This document shows, in pieces, positions 33,290 through 47,000 of a stretch of DNA of 64,000 nucleotides. Under the pieces are notes generated by a model, which ran no database searches, was not told where the DNA came from, and worked only from the letters and a program-made list of their open reading frames with translations. The position numbers and the translations under genes are program-made. This DNA comes from Asterias amurensis (taxonomy: Eukaryota; Echinodermata; Asteroidea; Forcipulatida; Asteriidae): the NCBI RefSeq assembly GCF_032118995.1, contig NC_092650.1:16076501-16140500 (forward strand), given 5' to 3'. Each line of letters opens with the position of its first letter. Within the stretch, counting starts at the first letter, position 1.

Positions 33290-33565
33290 GTGAGGACAAA
33301 ATGTATTTACTTTGGTGTGTAGACATGGGGAACAGATTTCAGGAGATTACCCTGCCACTTAATTCTGAAAAGAACTGTCTGGGAGTATTTTCTTATGAAG
33401 TACTACCTGGGAAGCAGGAAATTGGCCGAGACTACTACTTTCAACTAGTCCATCGAGGGTACTTCTCGTTAACTTCACTGTAGCGGAGTCGGTTCTTAAT
33501 TAACTTGGTCTCAACATTTCGATTAGCCTGCTCTGGTCATTGACAAGTGGGGGTGTTTAAACCTT
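33290..33565 (+). mobile_element. Penelope-like terminal fragment
   Basis: It contains AAGCAGGAAATTGGCCGAGA, TACTTCTCGTTAACTTCACT and CTCAACATTTCGATTAGCCT. These recur in altered form at 38214-38345 and 54880-54960. A 60-codon open frame at 33301 is part of this repeat. Confidence 0.5.
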
Positions 33566-34107
33566 TGGAAATGACCAGTGTTTATAACCCGTTGTGAGCG
33601 GAGACTCCGCACTAGTCTTGATGCAAGACGTGTCTTGTTACGGGCGATGCAGGCGCTGTCGGTGAGTTGGCAGCGCTGTGTGTGAAAGGAAAACCGTATG
33701 CACCAAGACTATACGGGGCACGAACGGAACCGGAAAACACACGCGTACCGACGTCGTACAAGTACATGTAAAATGTACAGTATTGTAACATGTATACTAT
33801 ACTGAACATACCATGGAGGTGGAAACATGCAGAGCTCAAGCACTCAGAAACGGATAAGTTTTACAGCGTTTCTTACTTTATTACACCTTTTAACCAAAAG
33901 ATATTTATGAATGGGATTAAAACCTTGCAGGATCGAATTGCCGTGTGATAAAGGCCCAGGCCTTCGGCTCGGGCCTTTATATCACCTGGCAATTTGACCA
34001 TGCCTGTTTTAAACAACCGTGAAAGAACTAGTAGCTACCCTATTATTCCCTTAATGAAGGTATTTCAGCGATGATTAGTATTATTGAAAACAGTAAATTA
34101 TTTAAGT

Positions 34108-34249
34108 AATTAAAAGTGTTATTATCACCAAAAGTATTGAAATATTAATAAAGTATTTAATAAATATAATCAAACATTAATTAAAAGTGTTATTATCACC
34201 AAAAGTATTGAAATATTAATAAAAAAATTAATAAATATAATCAAACATA
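34108..34249. repeat. 71-bp tandem duplication
   Basis: AATTAAAAGTGTTATTATCA occurs at 34108 and again at 34179. The rest of the unit (TTGAAATATTAATAAA, AATATAATCAAACAT) follows each time. Confidence 0.85.
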
Positions 34250-34670
34250 GGGAAATATCTAAAATATCAAATTATTAGTTAAAGGTAATAAGAAAACAAT
34301 TCATACTTTTTCCCGCATTAACCTTATTAAATTTGATTGTCATTTTAAGGCACATGTGATTGGAGAACGAAAATAAAGCATTTCCGTTTGTCTCTGATGA
34401 TCTAGGAAGACATTCGTGATAAAATCTATATGCAAAAGATTAATAAACAGATTGATGTACGAGCAGAGTATACTATTAGAAACGTCAAGACCAAACCGGC
34501 TCTTTTTTCAGAGCCACCACTCCTTCATAAGAGATTTTACTCATAGTTGTACCCGCAAGTTTACTATTTATATTTATAGTTACTCTTATATTGATATACC
34601 CTGTGATGTGTAAACTATAGAAACAAAAAATATAATATGCTACCAACTAAAAAATGACGGTATATACTTT

Positions 34671-34795
34671 AGTTATATTGTAAAAGACCAGTATCCTCAT
34701 GTGGTGTATCCTGACATTATTCATAAAATAACAAGCCTGTAACCAATTGGGCTCAACTAGTCATCGAAATTGCAAAAGAATTATTGAAGAAAAAC
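34671..34795 (-). mobile_element. Family F right-half fragment
   Basis: GACCAGTATCCTCATGTGGT, then ATAACAAGCCTGT and GGGCTCAACTAGTCATCGAA. The termini are missing. Confidence 0.55.
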
Positions 34796-34990
34796 TAACT
34801 TACTGCTCCACTCACTTAAAAAAACAAATCTGCAGCATTTTTAGGAAAATTCTCTAACGGTGGTGTAAAAAAATTAAATAATATGCGAAACCGGGCTTCG
34901 GCAGAAACATCAAGATGCCGTACATGCGGATTCCACAACTTCGTTCCTCATTTTGTGTAGAGTCTTTATGTGCCCAAAACCTCTTCGGAT

Positions 34991-35062
34991 TTAATCCTCA
35001 ACCTCTATCTCAATGCCTTGGTGATCGAGTTCCACGGTGTGTATTGAGATGTCATCTAAACC
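34991..35062 (-). CDS. FCSK: FCSK exon 26 (terminal)
   Basis: 72 bp with acceptor TACACAG. It encodes [20 protein letters not shown] then VED and stop TAA. This matches the human end GLGNYSIHLVEVDTQGLSL. Phase 0. Confidence 0.92.
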   Translation of the reverse strand, partial: GLDDISIHTVELDHQGIEIEVED

Positions 35063-38000
35063 CTGTGTAAAAAGGTGATCAAGATTCTTTTAAAATATGA
35101 CTGGGGCTTTAAACCAGGCACTGTATGCATGTCATGGTCAAGTGTGGTAGTTTGAATCCCGACACTGGCAGATTTGTCATATTCCCCTTTTCGACCATGG
35201 GCAAAATATTTTCTGTCAGCCTGGTAGTGAAGTCTCTACCGGTCTCGCCAATGTACACTTTACCACAAGAACAGGGAATTGGATAGACCCCGGCCTGACT
35301 GCTAGCGTCATGCTTGTCTTTATGTCAAGTCTAAAACTATGAAATTTGTTACCATGCAATAAGGCTTTATGGGGAACAACTGCATATGTCTGAACATGTA
35401 CATCTTGTTGACAGTCCTGAAAAAAAAATGAGGGGAGGGGGGTGGCTGGGTGAAACAAATTTTGTCGAGAGCTTACCTCGAGTGACCCAAGTATTTCTCT
35501 GACTTGACCGATAGCATTGGGCTCTTTGGTCATCACATACATGAAGCCACCGCCCCCAGCGCCGGCTAGACACTGACCATAGACGTACGGCCGTAGCGCT
35601 TCCATCATTCGCTGGACGGCTAGTGGCTCCGAGCCTGGGGCCATCACCTTCTTCTGGGCCCAATACCTCTCTAGGCAGGCACCCACTCTTGGGAGGTCAC
35701 CTATTACAAAATGGTGATAGAGTATTTGCAATTTATAAGGGGTTTCCTCAGCCATCTTTTAAACTGCACTTACTCTTTTCGATGAAGTGTTTGGGAGTTC
35801 TACGAGGTTGACCTTTTGCACCAAGGCCAAAGGTGGCTCTATCTTTCTCAACGCTTGCCACTTTGAGAGTCAAATTGCAAGTTAAAAATGATGTGGTAAA
35901 GCGTGTAAAGAAAACTCCCAATACAATCATTTTTAAAAAGCAAAGTATACCTTTTGTTTTGGGAACTGTTCTATTGTTTTAAAGGCAGTGGACACTATTG
36001 GTAATTACTCAAAATAATTATTAGCATAAAACCTTACTTGGTGGCGAGTAATGGGGAGAGGTTGGTAGTATAAAACATTGTGAGAAACGGCTCCCTCTGA
36101 AGTGGAGTAGTTTTCAAAGTAATTTTCCACGAATTTGATTTCGAGACCTCAAGTTTAGAATTTGAGGTCTCGAAATCAAGCATCTGAAAGCACACAACTT
36201 TGTGTGACAAGGGTGTTTTTTTCTTTCATAGTTATCTCGTTACTCCGACGACCAATCAAGCTCAAATTTTCACAGGTTTGGTATTCTATGCATATGTTGA
36301 GATACAGCAAGTGAGAAGAACTAGTCTTTGACAATGACCAATAGTGTCCACTCGCTTTAACCCTATATAAATGTAGATGTATATAATAAAACTAATTTGA
36401 GATATTGTCGAAAATCCAGAGCCAACATATCCACGCGGAAAAAATAATCCCTTGGAAAACACAATCTGAGTAGTGCTCTGAGATTCAAATTTATGGGCAT
36501 AAAAACTTTTATCTTTTTAAAGCCATTGGACACTTTCGGTACAGAACAAAAATTAAAAGTTCACAGATTTACAAATAATTTACAGGGTTTACAGAAGGTA
36601 ATGGTGAAAGACTTCTCTTGAAATATTATTCCATGAAATGCTTTACTTTTTGAGAAAACATTAAAACAATATCAATTCTCGATATCGAGAATTACGGATT
36701 TATTTTAAACACATGTCATGACACGGCGAAACGTGCGGAAACAAGGGTGTGTTTTCCCGTTATTTTCTCCAGACTCCAAAGACCGATTGAGCCTAAATTT
36801 TCACAGGTTTGTTATTTTGTATATAAGTTGTGATACACGAAGTGTGGGATTTGGACAATACTGTTTACCGAAAGTGTCCCTTGGCTTTAAATAACCACAT
36901 TAGCTTGAAGATGCTTTATACTATAGGCTGCTGTAGGCTTCTTACCAGTAATTTGTATTGCCATTAATTTAAAGACCGATTACCAAACGTAAACATTCCC
37001 TGTAAGCTTATTAATTTATCAATTTGATTCAACTTCAACTGACCATCTAAGAAAGCCTGCCGACACTCCCAGGCGTTCCGTGTCAGATTGTCGCAATTCT
37101 CCACTAGAAGCGGCGACCTTGCATACCAGTTCCGGATGACATCTTGGAGCAAGTTCCTGTAGTTTTTAAGGGTTGGTGGGGAAGAGGAAAAGATGAGAAA
37201 GTAAAATAATAAAAAAACATAAAACATAAAACTCCCCCCCAAAAAAAAATTACAGTGATATTTCATAATATACAGTTTGTGCACATCTATAGTAAGAGCA
37301 TGTAAACAAAAAATCTGCATTCTGATTGTTTTACAAAAACATTGGTTGTGCGATTAATATGAAATTTTCTCCACAACTTAAAAAGGTAGTATTCATTTGA
37401 AAAGGTAGACTTCTCAAAAGTATATATTAGTCTTATACTGACTCAAGCGTTCCTCCCTCCCCTTCGAGGCAGTGAAAGACTATCCCCCTAAATACTTGGA
37501 GGACTTACCTGGCCAGTCTAGTTTTTCCAGTGTACACAAGTAGAAAGTGCTGGTTGAACTTGCACTGGATCTCTTCACTCAGTGGGACGGGGGTGATGTC
37601 TACTTTGAGGGGCAGTTTGCCCTCACAATGGCCAATGTTGACACCAGGAGTACAGCCTGAAGTGGTGAGGGGGGAAAAAGCCTTAATCTAATTCTGCATA
37701 TCAACTTAAAGGCAGTGGACACTATTGGTAATTGTCAAAGAATAGCCTTCACAGTTGGTGTATCTCAAGATATGCATAGAATAACAAACCTGTGAAAATT
37801 TGAGCGCAATCAGTCATCGAGCTTGCGAGATAATAATGAAAGAAATAAACACCCTTGTCACACAAAGTTATGTGCGTTTAGAAGGTTGATTTTGAGACCT
37901 CAAGTTCTAAATCTGAGGTCTCGAAATCAAATTCGTGGAAAATAACTTCTTTCTCCAAAACTACAGCACTTCGGAGGGAGCCGTTTTTCACAATGTTTTG

Positions 38001-41000
38001 TACAATCAACCTCTCCCCATAACTCGTAATAATAAGAAAGGTTTTATGCTAATAATTATTTTGAGTAATTACCAATAGTGTCCACTGCCTTTAAGACAGA
38101 CACATAAATTTGATAATATATTTGGTTTGCAAAACACCAAGTGTGTATTAACTTTCCAGGTAGATTATGTTCTTTTGAGAACTTGTCTTGCTTTAAATTT
38201 CGGAGACTTATCAGTTCTGAAAAAAACTGTCCTGCTAATTAACTACTACCACGGCGGCAGGTAGAAAAGCTTTAGTGGACAGGGGGGTCTTCTCGTTATA
38301 AACTTCATTACCGCAGAGAGTTCTTAATTGGTCTCAGTGTCAGGAGACGATTTACATGTAGAGCACATACTCAATTGTAATGAGTTATTTCATATATGAA
38401 ACCTAGGATGCCTCATTAAAGCGGTGGACACTATTGGTAATTGTCAAAAGACTAGCCTTCACAGTTGGTGTATCTCAACATATGCATAAAATAACAACCC
38501 TGTGAAAATTTGAGCTCAATCGGTCATCGAAGTTGGGAGATAATGATGAAAGAAAAAAACACCCTTGTCACACGAAGTTGTGTGCGTTTAGATAGTTGAT
38601 TTCAAGACCTCGAGATCTAAATCTGAGGTCTCGAAATCAAATTCGTGGAAAATTACTTCTTTCTCGAAAACTACGGCACTTCAGAGGGAGCCGTTTCTCA
38701 CAATGTTTTATGCTACCAACCTCTCCCCATAACGTAATCAAGAAAGGTTTTATGTTAATAATTATTTTGAGTAATTACCAATAGTGTCCACTGCCTTTAA
38801 GGGAACCTAATCACTGTAGTTCAGAAGCCTGAGAAAACCTATAAACTAGGGTGCTTTCTGCGAACCAGAAATACCGGGTTAACCACTACTCTTCTACAAT
38901 AAGTGCTTAAGGTTGTTTGACGTGCACTACTAAACCCTGGTACATGTACACAGGACCTATGGCGTAATAATGCCCCTTCTGAAGGACAAACTCAAACTAC
39001 CACTCCGCTTATCAGAAAAACCAGAGCTTGAGTCCGGTCCTTTAACCAATCGTCTAGTACCTGTAGGTCACTCAGGGCATTGAGGATTGGGGGGAGGGGG
39101 TGGAGCTTAATGGAATAGACCACTATTGACCCATAGTAGGTCATTACCATGGTGATTGGGTGTACTGACCTCCGACCTGGTCCTGCCATCCTCCACCCGT
39201 AGTCATCATCTGCTCCAAAAGAAGTACCTACAACAAAACAGCTCAAACTCTTATACCTCCAAAGACTCAGGTATAATTCATAAACTGGAAGAATGAGTAG
39301 CCTGGCTGTAAATCTGGTAGTCCCGGGCTAGCAGGCTAGTTGCAATTACGACCCCTGAATTGCCTGATTGCTAAATGCAAGGGGTTTATCCCCATTTAAA
39401 TAGTAACAATAATAATTGTGGCTTCTTATATAGCGTACATGTCCATCACCCGAGTGACGCTCCTGGTGCTGTAACATACAGTATTTCCTGCTAGATGTTG
39501 GACTATGTTTGAAGTATGAGACCTAATTCTGAACGCACCATGTAATGCTTTACTAGGTACTGTGGCACAATTTGCTGCCGATCTAACCAGGAACACCAGG
39601 GTGAACCCCTTTCGATAAATGCACTGGGTTCTTTTACATGCGATAATAACACATGGGACCAACGGCTTAACGTCCCATCCGAAGGACGAAGCAATGGTTA
39701 AGTGTCTTGCTCAAGGACACAAGTGTCACGGCTGGGGATTCGAACCCACACTCTGCTGATCAGAAACCCCAGAGTTTGAATTCGGTGCTCTTAACCGCTC
39801 GACCGCGACACTTCCATATTGGGGATTTTCTTCCCCTCATTCCTAATCACCATCCTGTTAGGGCCTAATGGGTATTGCACTGGTGGATGTGTAAACAAAT
39901 AACAATAATAATAATATTGAGGTCTTACAGAGCGCACGTACCATTATCACCATGGTCAAGTGGTTAGACTGCAGGACTTGCAATCACAAGGTTGTGGGTT
40001 CGAATCCCCCAGCTAACCACTGATTTCACAATGACTAGAAGAAATATTGTCGTCTAGTTAATGAATCACAGTTTCTTCATTTGTGTCATTCATAATCATA
40101 GACGTATATTAAACCAATGTTTGTGAGAGAGATTGGCTGTTGCCAGCTTGGTGTTTATATCCCTTGTGGGAGTTTGCCGAGTTCCCTTGATGGGAAGATC
40201 ATTTAAGCAAACAAACCAACAAGGTACTCAAGGCGCTGAGTATATACAAACTTTCAGAAAGATAGGTGATTGAAGTGATGAATTCTGAGACCCAATTATG
40301 TAGCACCTGCAGCCGATTTCACGTTTATGTCGCAAGCAGATATGTGTTTACAAGGTGCTACGGCGCACTAAGCAGCCACAGCCAGAAATACTGGGGTTAA
40401 CCCCTTCTCTTTTTCGATAAGTGCACTGGGTTCTTTTACATGCGTTACACAACACATGGGACCAACATTTTTGATGAAGATGCAAACTTACTGCATGTAT
40501 AAGTGAAGAGTGTTCGTAGGCCTTGCCCGATAGTCTCCACAGCACTGCAATGACGGCCCCTGCAAGAATACTGCTTGTTCCTAAACCTGTTTCCAAAACA
40601 AAGGAAAAAACTTACAACCAGGGCTCAAAATCAACACTTGTGCAAGAGGCAAGGGATTTCAGGTCTAAATATAGACCGTATTGAGTATGACGTCACGCGG
40701 CTCAAATATCTGACCTACAAGATGGTGACGGTGCGTGTGCGTGGGTGTGTGTGCGTGCGTGTGCCCTAGAAATCAAACCGGGAATGTTGCGTGCTGAGTG
40801 CTTTGATGATGTATGTGTTTGGATGCGCATACGGTTTGCCCTACAAGATGGGGACTTTTCATAGCAAAAAAGGGGTTATTCAATACGGTCTATATGCTTC
40901 GCTTTTCAAAGGGCAAAGGCACAGAGGCATTTTATCCTTGGTAAACAGTGTTAATTTCTACTTGAGCATTTCAAGGGCACCAAGGCAATGACCAGCAGGG

Positions 41001-44000
41001 GGCATGGAGGCAATCGCCTTTGTGCCTCTGTGAAGTATCAGGCCTGTGATTTTAGAATTGGGCCAGTAGACTTACGACCAAACAAATCTGGCAGTTTTGT
41101 GTTTTTGATAAAAAATACAAATCACTGCATTTTTATTTTAAACTGATAAAAACAAGTATCTTTCATTTCTTTTGAGTATTACCCTTAAATGACAAATCAG
41201 AAAAACTTTCTCTTACCAAGCTCATTAAAAAAAAAACGGCTCAAATGTGAAACTGTAGGCCTACAGTGTTCTTATCATTTTGATTCTGGTCTTGTCGCAA
41301 ATTCTCTGGTCCAGTAAAAAAAATGATCTTCAACCTCTCTAGTCTTTTGGGAAATTTCCCCAAATTCGAGCCCTGCTGACAACACTCCCATGTTTCCAGT
41401 GACTTGACTAACCATTTAAAAACCTTTAAACATAGAATAGGATGGTGGCACAACTGTGCATATCCTGAAATCCCCACCCACTGGTAAATAAAGGCTAACC
41501 CTTACCCGATCCATGAGGTAGATCTGACCACGTGTTGAGCTCAATCCCGCATCCGTATAGCCTCATCAGTTGGTCTCGTAGTGACTCGGATGAGGACAGG
41601 CTTACCAACTCCGTACACTGTACTGCCGCCTTTAACAAAGCTCCTTTAGAGGTAAATACAAAACCATAACAATTAATAATAATATCCGTCAGTCAGTGAT
41701 AATAATAATAATAATATCGATGTCTTATATAGCGCATATTTACAAGGTGCTACGGCGCATTAAGCAGCCACAACCAGGAACACCGGGGCGAACCCCTTCT
41801 CTTTTCGATAAGTGCACTGGGTTCTTTTACATGCGTTACACAACACATTGGACCAACGGCTTTACGTCCCATCCGAAGGACGAAGCAATGGTTAAGTGTC
41901 TTCCTTGCTCAAGGACATAGTGTCACGGCTGGGGATTCGAACCCACACTCTGCTGATCAGAAACACTTGAGTTTGAATTCGGTGCTCTTAACCGCTCGGT
42001 CACGACACTTTCATTCTTTTTTTTAAGGAAAAAACCCCCAAGAATTCCATTTATAAAAAAACTGGATAACTCACACCCCTGATTGAAGGATAGTTTGTCC
42101 CTAGCATCACCCTTTAGCAACAGCCATAGCCACTAATAGACCGATCCATTAGGCTCCGCCCACGGCGCACGTGTGAGCAAGAACACGTGAGCCTCTCCAA
42201 TGCCATTCTGCACAACTCTGCCGTGCGCGCCAAGCATACGCACGCGCATGTCAGACCTTAATTTGTTGGACATATTATGGTTGCGCAATGGGTTGTGATT
42301 GGTCAATACGCAATGATGCAGAGCGTAATGGATCTGTCTATTAAGACCACGACCTACATGTAAGACGTACCTAAAGCCTGTGGATTGTTATAGTCTTTGA
42401 TTTGAGACAGTTCCTTGCAGACAATCTGAACACTCTGAGATGGGTCCTTCCCTAGAACCAGCACAATATGTGGCCTGTAATAGACACAGAAAAAAAAAAC
42501 ATTGCAGAATTCGATGGAGGATTTTTGAGACGCTTGGTAGCAACAGACAGGCATGCAACTTCAGCTGATTTCCTCTTTGGCTTTTCAAAACAGCCTAGCT
42601 ATATTTATTTAATTTTTTGCTCGGGTAACATTGACGAGTGATGTCAGAAGTGGACCGAAGAAATCATGGAGTGTAATGTGACAGTAAAGTGGAAATGTAT
42701 CAGGGAACAACTTCGTTAAAGCATTTAAAACCAAGAAGAGCAATCTTAAAATGGATTTGTTGTCTAATAGGTAGAAAGTTCCATTGACTAAACCATGACC
42801 CTTGAGTTTGATGGAATCTTCTCTCGGTTATATGATAGAATCACCCGACTCTACCAAAAACCACAAATCAGACAGACTTACTCTTCAATCTTCCTGGCCC
42901 TGGCTCCTATTGGCTTCTTGCCGTCCAATCGAATTGCAGCGTCGATGACAGCCCCGCCGTGCTCGTAGGTGATTGGTGGAGTGTCAGACCAACCACCAGA
43001 TAAGTCCATTCTAGCCGGGCAAGTTGCCGTCACCCATTTATTCATCGGAGGAGCATCACACGGCTTTGTGGAAATGAACTACGAAATCAAGACAGAAGAG
43101 AATCAGTAGAAAAGTATTTGTGGAAATCCCTTGCTTTAAAAATGACTTGAGGAAATTACGTATGGCTGTAGGGTGCAATGGATTAGCTTCCCTGTGTCAA
43201 CCCCGTGGTGCTCACCCCGGTGATGAGCCCCTGACAAGAGCTAATCGAACGATCACTCAACCTCTATTGGTGACGTTATGCACCTCGGGCCAGCCCCAAG
43301 TAACCCGTTCCACAAGCAGGGCACTTGGGGCTGACCCGCGTGAGCCCCTGGAATGATGTCAAAGCTATTCGAACGTACCGGGGGCAGACCGGGGTCGACC
43401 CAGGGAAGCTAATCGATCGCACCCTTAGTTTGATGACCCTGACCAGAAATATAGAACTTGCTTGTTAAACGAGAAAAGTTGACTGTTTCTTTGCAAATTA
43501 TTTGCCATAACAAGTGAAACTCCCCTTTTTGTTGTATTTGAAAAACAGGCTTATGAAAAACTTGCCTGTTTTTGTTGCCATGACAGCAAGCCTCATGACA
43601 AATTCACCTCTTTTGTTGCCAAATCAGTGAGCATCAAGAGAAACTCACCCATGTTGCCATAACCATAACAGCGTAGAAACTCACCTTTTGGATGCCTTAT
43701 GAAAAACTCCATGCCATTGTGGGAGGAGTCTCTGTTTCATTTCGTTAATTGTTAAAGTTATAAAAGTTATTCTCTCTCCCCTGCTCCAACGATACCATAC
43801 CCCTGGTCATCAAGAGACGAGAGGCTGTGAGGAGTCTCTGTTTTATTGGACGTTTCGTTAATTGTTAACATGTCCGCTAAGGATGCTTGGTGGCGCCCTT
43901 TGAAGTTTAGTGACCCCCCCCCCCCCCAACATTCATCACCGCCTCACGAGAAACTCACCTCTTTGGAGGCTATCACAGAGAGCCTAATAAAGATCTGATC

Positions 44001-47000
44001 AGCACTCTCATAGTGTCTTGCCGCTCGGACGAGACGGTCTGGTCTACTCAGCCAATTGTTACGCTCCTTTGCTAAGGCCTTCACTCCTTCACAGATCTTA
44101 CCCTCCTGTCAGAAACAGTTGGTTGTTGGTTTGTTGGTTTAAATTAAACAATAGAAGAAATTCTGCATTTTGAAATACTCAAAACTCAATAAAAAATTGC
44201 ACAACAACATCTTTAATCTTTTTTATATCTGCCAAGTTTTCTTATCACGTGCAAATCTTTAGTTGCCTGCTCTGCTCAATTGTGAATTTTATTTTCTAAA
44301 GACTAGTGCAACACCTAACAATGGCTGCTTATCGGTAAACAGATTTTTGTGCTAACTATAGCAAAAAATGGTGCTTAAAGGATTTGGGTACTTTTTCAAA
44401 ATGTCCATAGATTTACATTAAACTTACAGGGTTTGAAGATAATGATAGTGGAAAGCTTCCCTTCAAACATTACTTACTGAGGTGCTGTAGTTTTTGTGAA
44501 ATGAGTAAAACAATGTCATGAAAATACGCTTGTAAATGCTTAAAATAATTTTGGTATCATGAGACCAAAATTATTTTCATGACATTGTTTTACTCATTTC
44601 CCAAAAACTACAGCACCTCAGCACGTAGTATTTTCAGGGAAGCTTTCGACTATCATTATCTTCAAACTGTATAAGTTTAGTGTAAATCTGTGGACATTGT
44701 GTTTTTTGTCCTACAAAAAGTACATACACCCTTTAAGCGTAAGCATTATTCTTAGAGGGGGGGGGGAACAGGTGGGGGGGGGGGGTCATTTGGTCTCTTA
44801 CCTCAAGCAGGTTAAAGGCACTTTGCCATGCAGCATTAGCCGCTGGTCCGCTACGCAAACCACCCTTTCCATTAGCCATAGCACCCAGGACGTTAGCAAT
44901 GAAAGCAAGACCTCGAGCCGCTATGCTCGGCGAGTTGCTCTCACAAATTCCTGGTTGGAATAAAGAAAACAAAATTCCAATTCATATTTTTAGAACAGAC
45001 TTGAAGCTAGGCACTGTGGTTTGAAGAATACTGTAGCATCGTTGCTACTGGGGGGGGGATGGCGGGAGGGAAAGTTTCAGAGCGCAGCATTGAGGCTTTG
45101 GAACTCCCTACTTGAAACTGTGAAACTGTCAAACTCATTTGGCGTATTCAAGAACAGTTCAAACAGTCACTGTAAAAAGAAGCATTTTGTTGAACTTTTT
45201 CATTTTTATTATGTGATGCTACTTTCATTGCTTGTTACTTGTTTTTTTGGACAGCAGCGACATGAGCGCAGCTTGCCTCGGCGAATATCGGCGCTTTAAA
45301 AGTTTTCTTTTATTTACTTATTTATTTGACATCAAATAGCGGATAACCGCCATTCAAGGGTATCATTCAAAAAGAATAACAGACAAAACTTTGCATAAAC
45401 ACATATATTATAAAAGTTGAAAGTTACTGTTAACAGGGGTGATGAGAGTCACTACTAGCGAAAATGTCATAAACTTGGATACAAATTCAAAGGCATGTTG
45501 AAATAATGCCATTTCTACCGTTTGGTAACCCCTGGGGTTATATAGATTCCAAGGAGCTTTTGGAAATAGTATCCAAAGCACTAGAGAAGTAGACCAATGA
45601 GCAGGATTTCTTTATTTGTTGGAAAAAATATTGTCTGATTTTCTTCACCAGGCCGACATGAAAAGTCAGAATTCAGCCAAAAGTCTGAACAATCTCACTC
45701 TGTAACTTACATTTACAGTTATAATAGTTATTATTATACCTTGATCTATGCACTCCAGAGTCTGCTGGCAGTAGCCCTCCACTGCGGCACTTCTGAAGAA
45801 CGGCATCAGAATCTGGTTCCCACCTCGGATCAGAACTTCCCGTACCCTACGCCGACCTCCATCGTAGAAAACGTCCCTACAATTTAAATGACAGTCAGTC
45901 GTGTTACTCACAGTAAAGATGGTGTTCAAACTACCCAAATTGAGATATACAAAATATTACTTCAAGCTAAGGTGCTGTAGTTTTTGAGAAATGAGTAAAA
46001 CAAATCAACGAAAAATAATTGTTGTCTCTCTTTAAAGACAAAAAATCTTTTAGCATGTAAAACATATCTTTGTGACATTGTTTAACTCATTTCCCAAAAA
46101 ACTACATCACATCAGCTATTAATATTTTCTACTATCATTTTTTTCAAACAATGCAAGTTTAATGTAAATCTGTGGACATTGTGTTTTGTGTAACAAGAAG
46201 TACCCAAATCCTTTAAAAACAAATGTCAGGATTTTAAACTGTATCCTTTAAGGGATTCTGAGCAAGCGAAGGTCGGCAATAAGAGAAGTTAGAGACACTA
46301 GAGAGGTTTCGCAGAGTCGCGGATACGAATACGCATACAGATATCGAACCGTGCGCGTTCGCGTCAAGTGAGCTGTGTAGTGAGGCTCAAGAGGGCGCTA
46401 TTAACCAAATGGCTGCACCCATGGACAATCGCCATTTCTCTTTTTCTGAAGCATGGTGGTTAAAAAATGTCCATATACATCCATGTATGATACCTCTAAT
46501 AGACATGGTGAAAACCTGGTACAATAAAAAATAACAATCCGCTACAACAACATGAACAAAATATACTTGTTTACTTACGTGTATGGCGACAGATTCCCGT
46601 TTTGAGCGACTATTCTAACTTGTGTACAACGGTTATACGTCACATGGACCTCAAAAAGTGATGACGTATTGTGACGTATCCGTTCACGTAAGAGTATCGG
46701 TGACTCTGCGAAACCTCTCTAATATAAAAACTATCCCAACAGACAAGAACCTGTATCCCGATTGAATCATACTCTTATCCCGATTCGCGGGCTGCATTTT
46801 CTTGATGGAGGATATCTACGTTCCTCTAACAGATAACAACTGGGTGTAATGAGAAATGATGCTCTTTTAACATCTATTATATCGTTGCCGTACCCACTGC
46901 CAAAACATAGGATTCGAACTGCCTCTAGCTACCGGGCAATCTCGGTAGTCTAGTTGGTAAGACACTGCTTTAGAATTGCAAGGGTCTTGGGTTCGAATCC

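Noticed and set aside
33301..33483. 60-codon frame starting at a clean ATG
   Set aside because: It lies in a repeated Penelope-like block found elsewhere without the open frame.
35216..35755. 179-codon minus-strand frame as one protein
   Set aside because: Only 35477-35700 is FCSK exon 25. The rest is intron and a frameshifted retroelement remnant.
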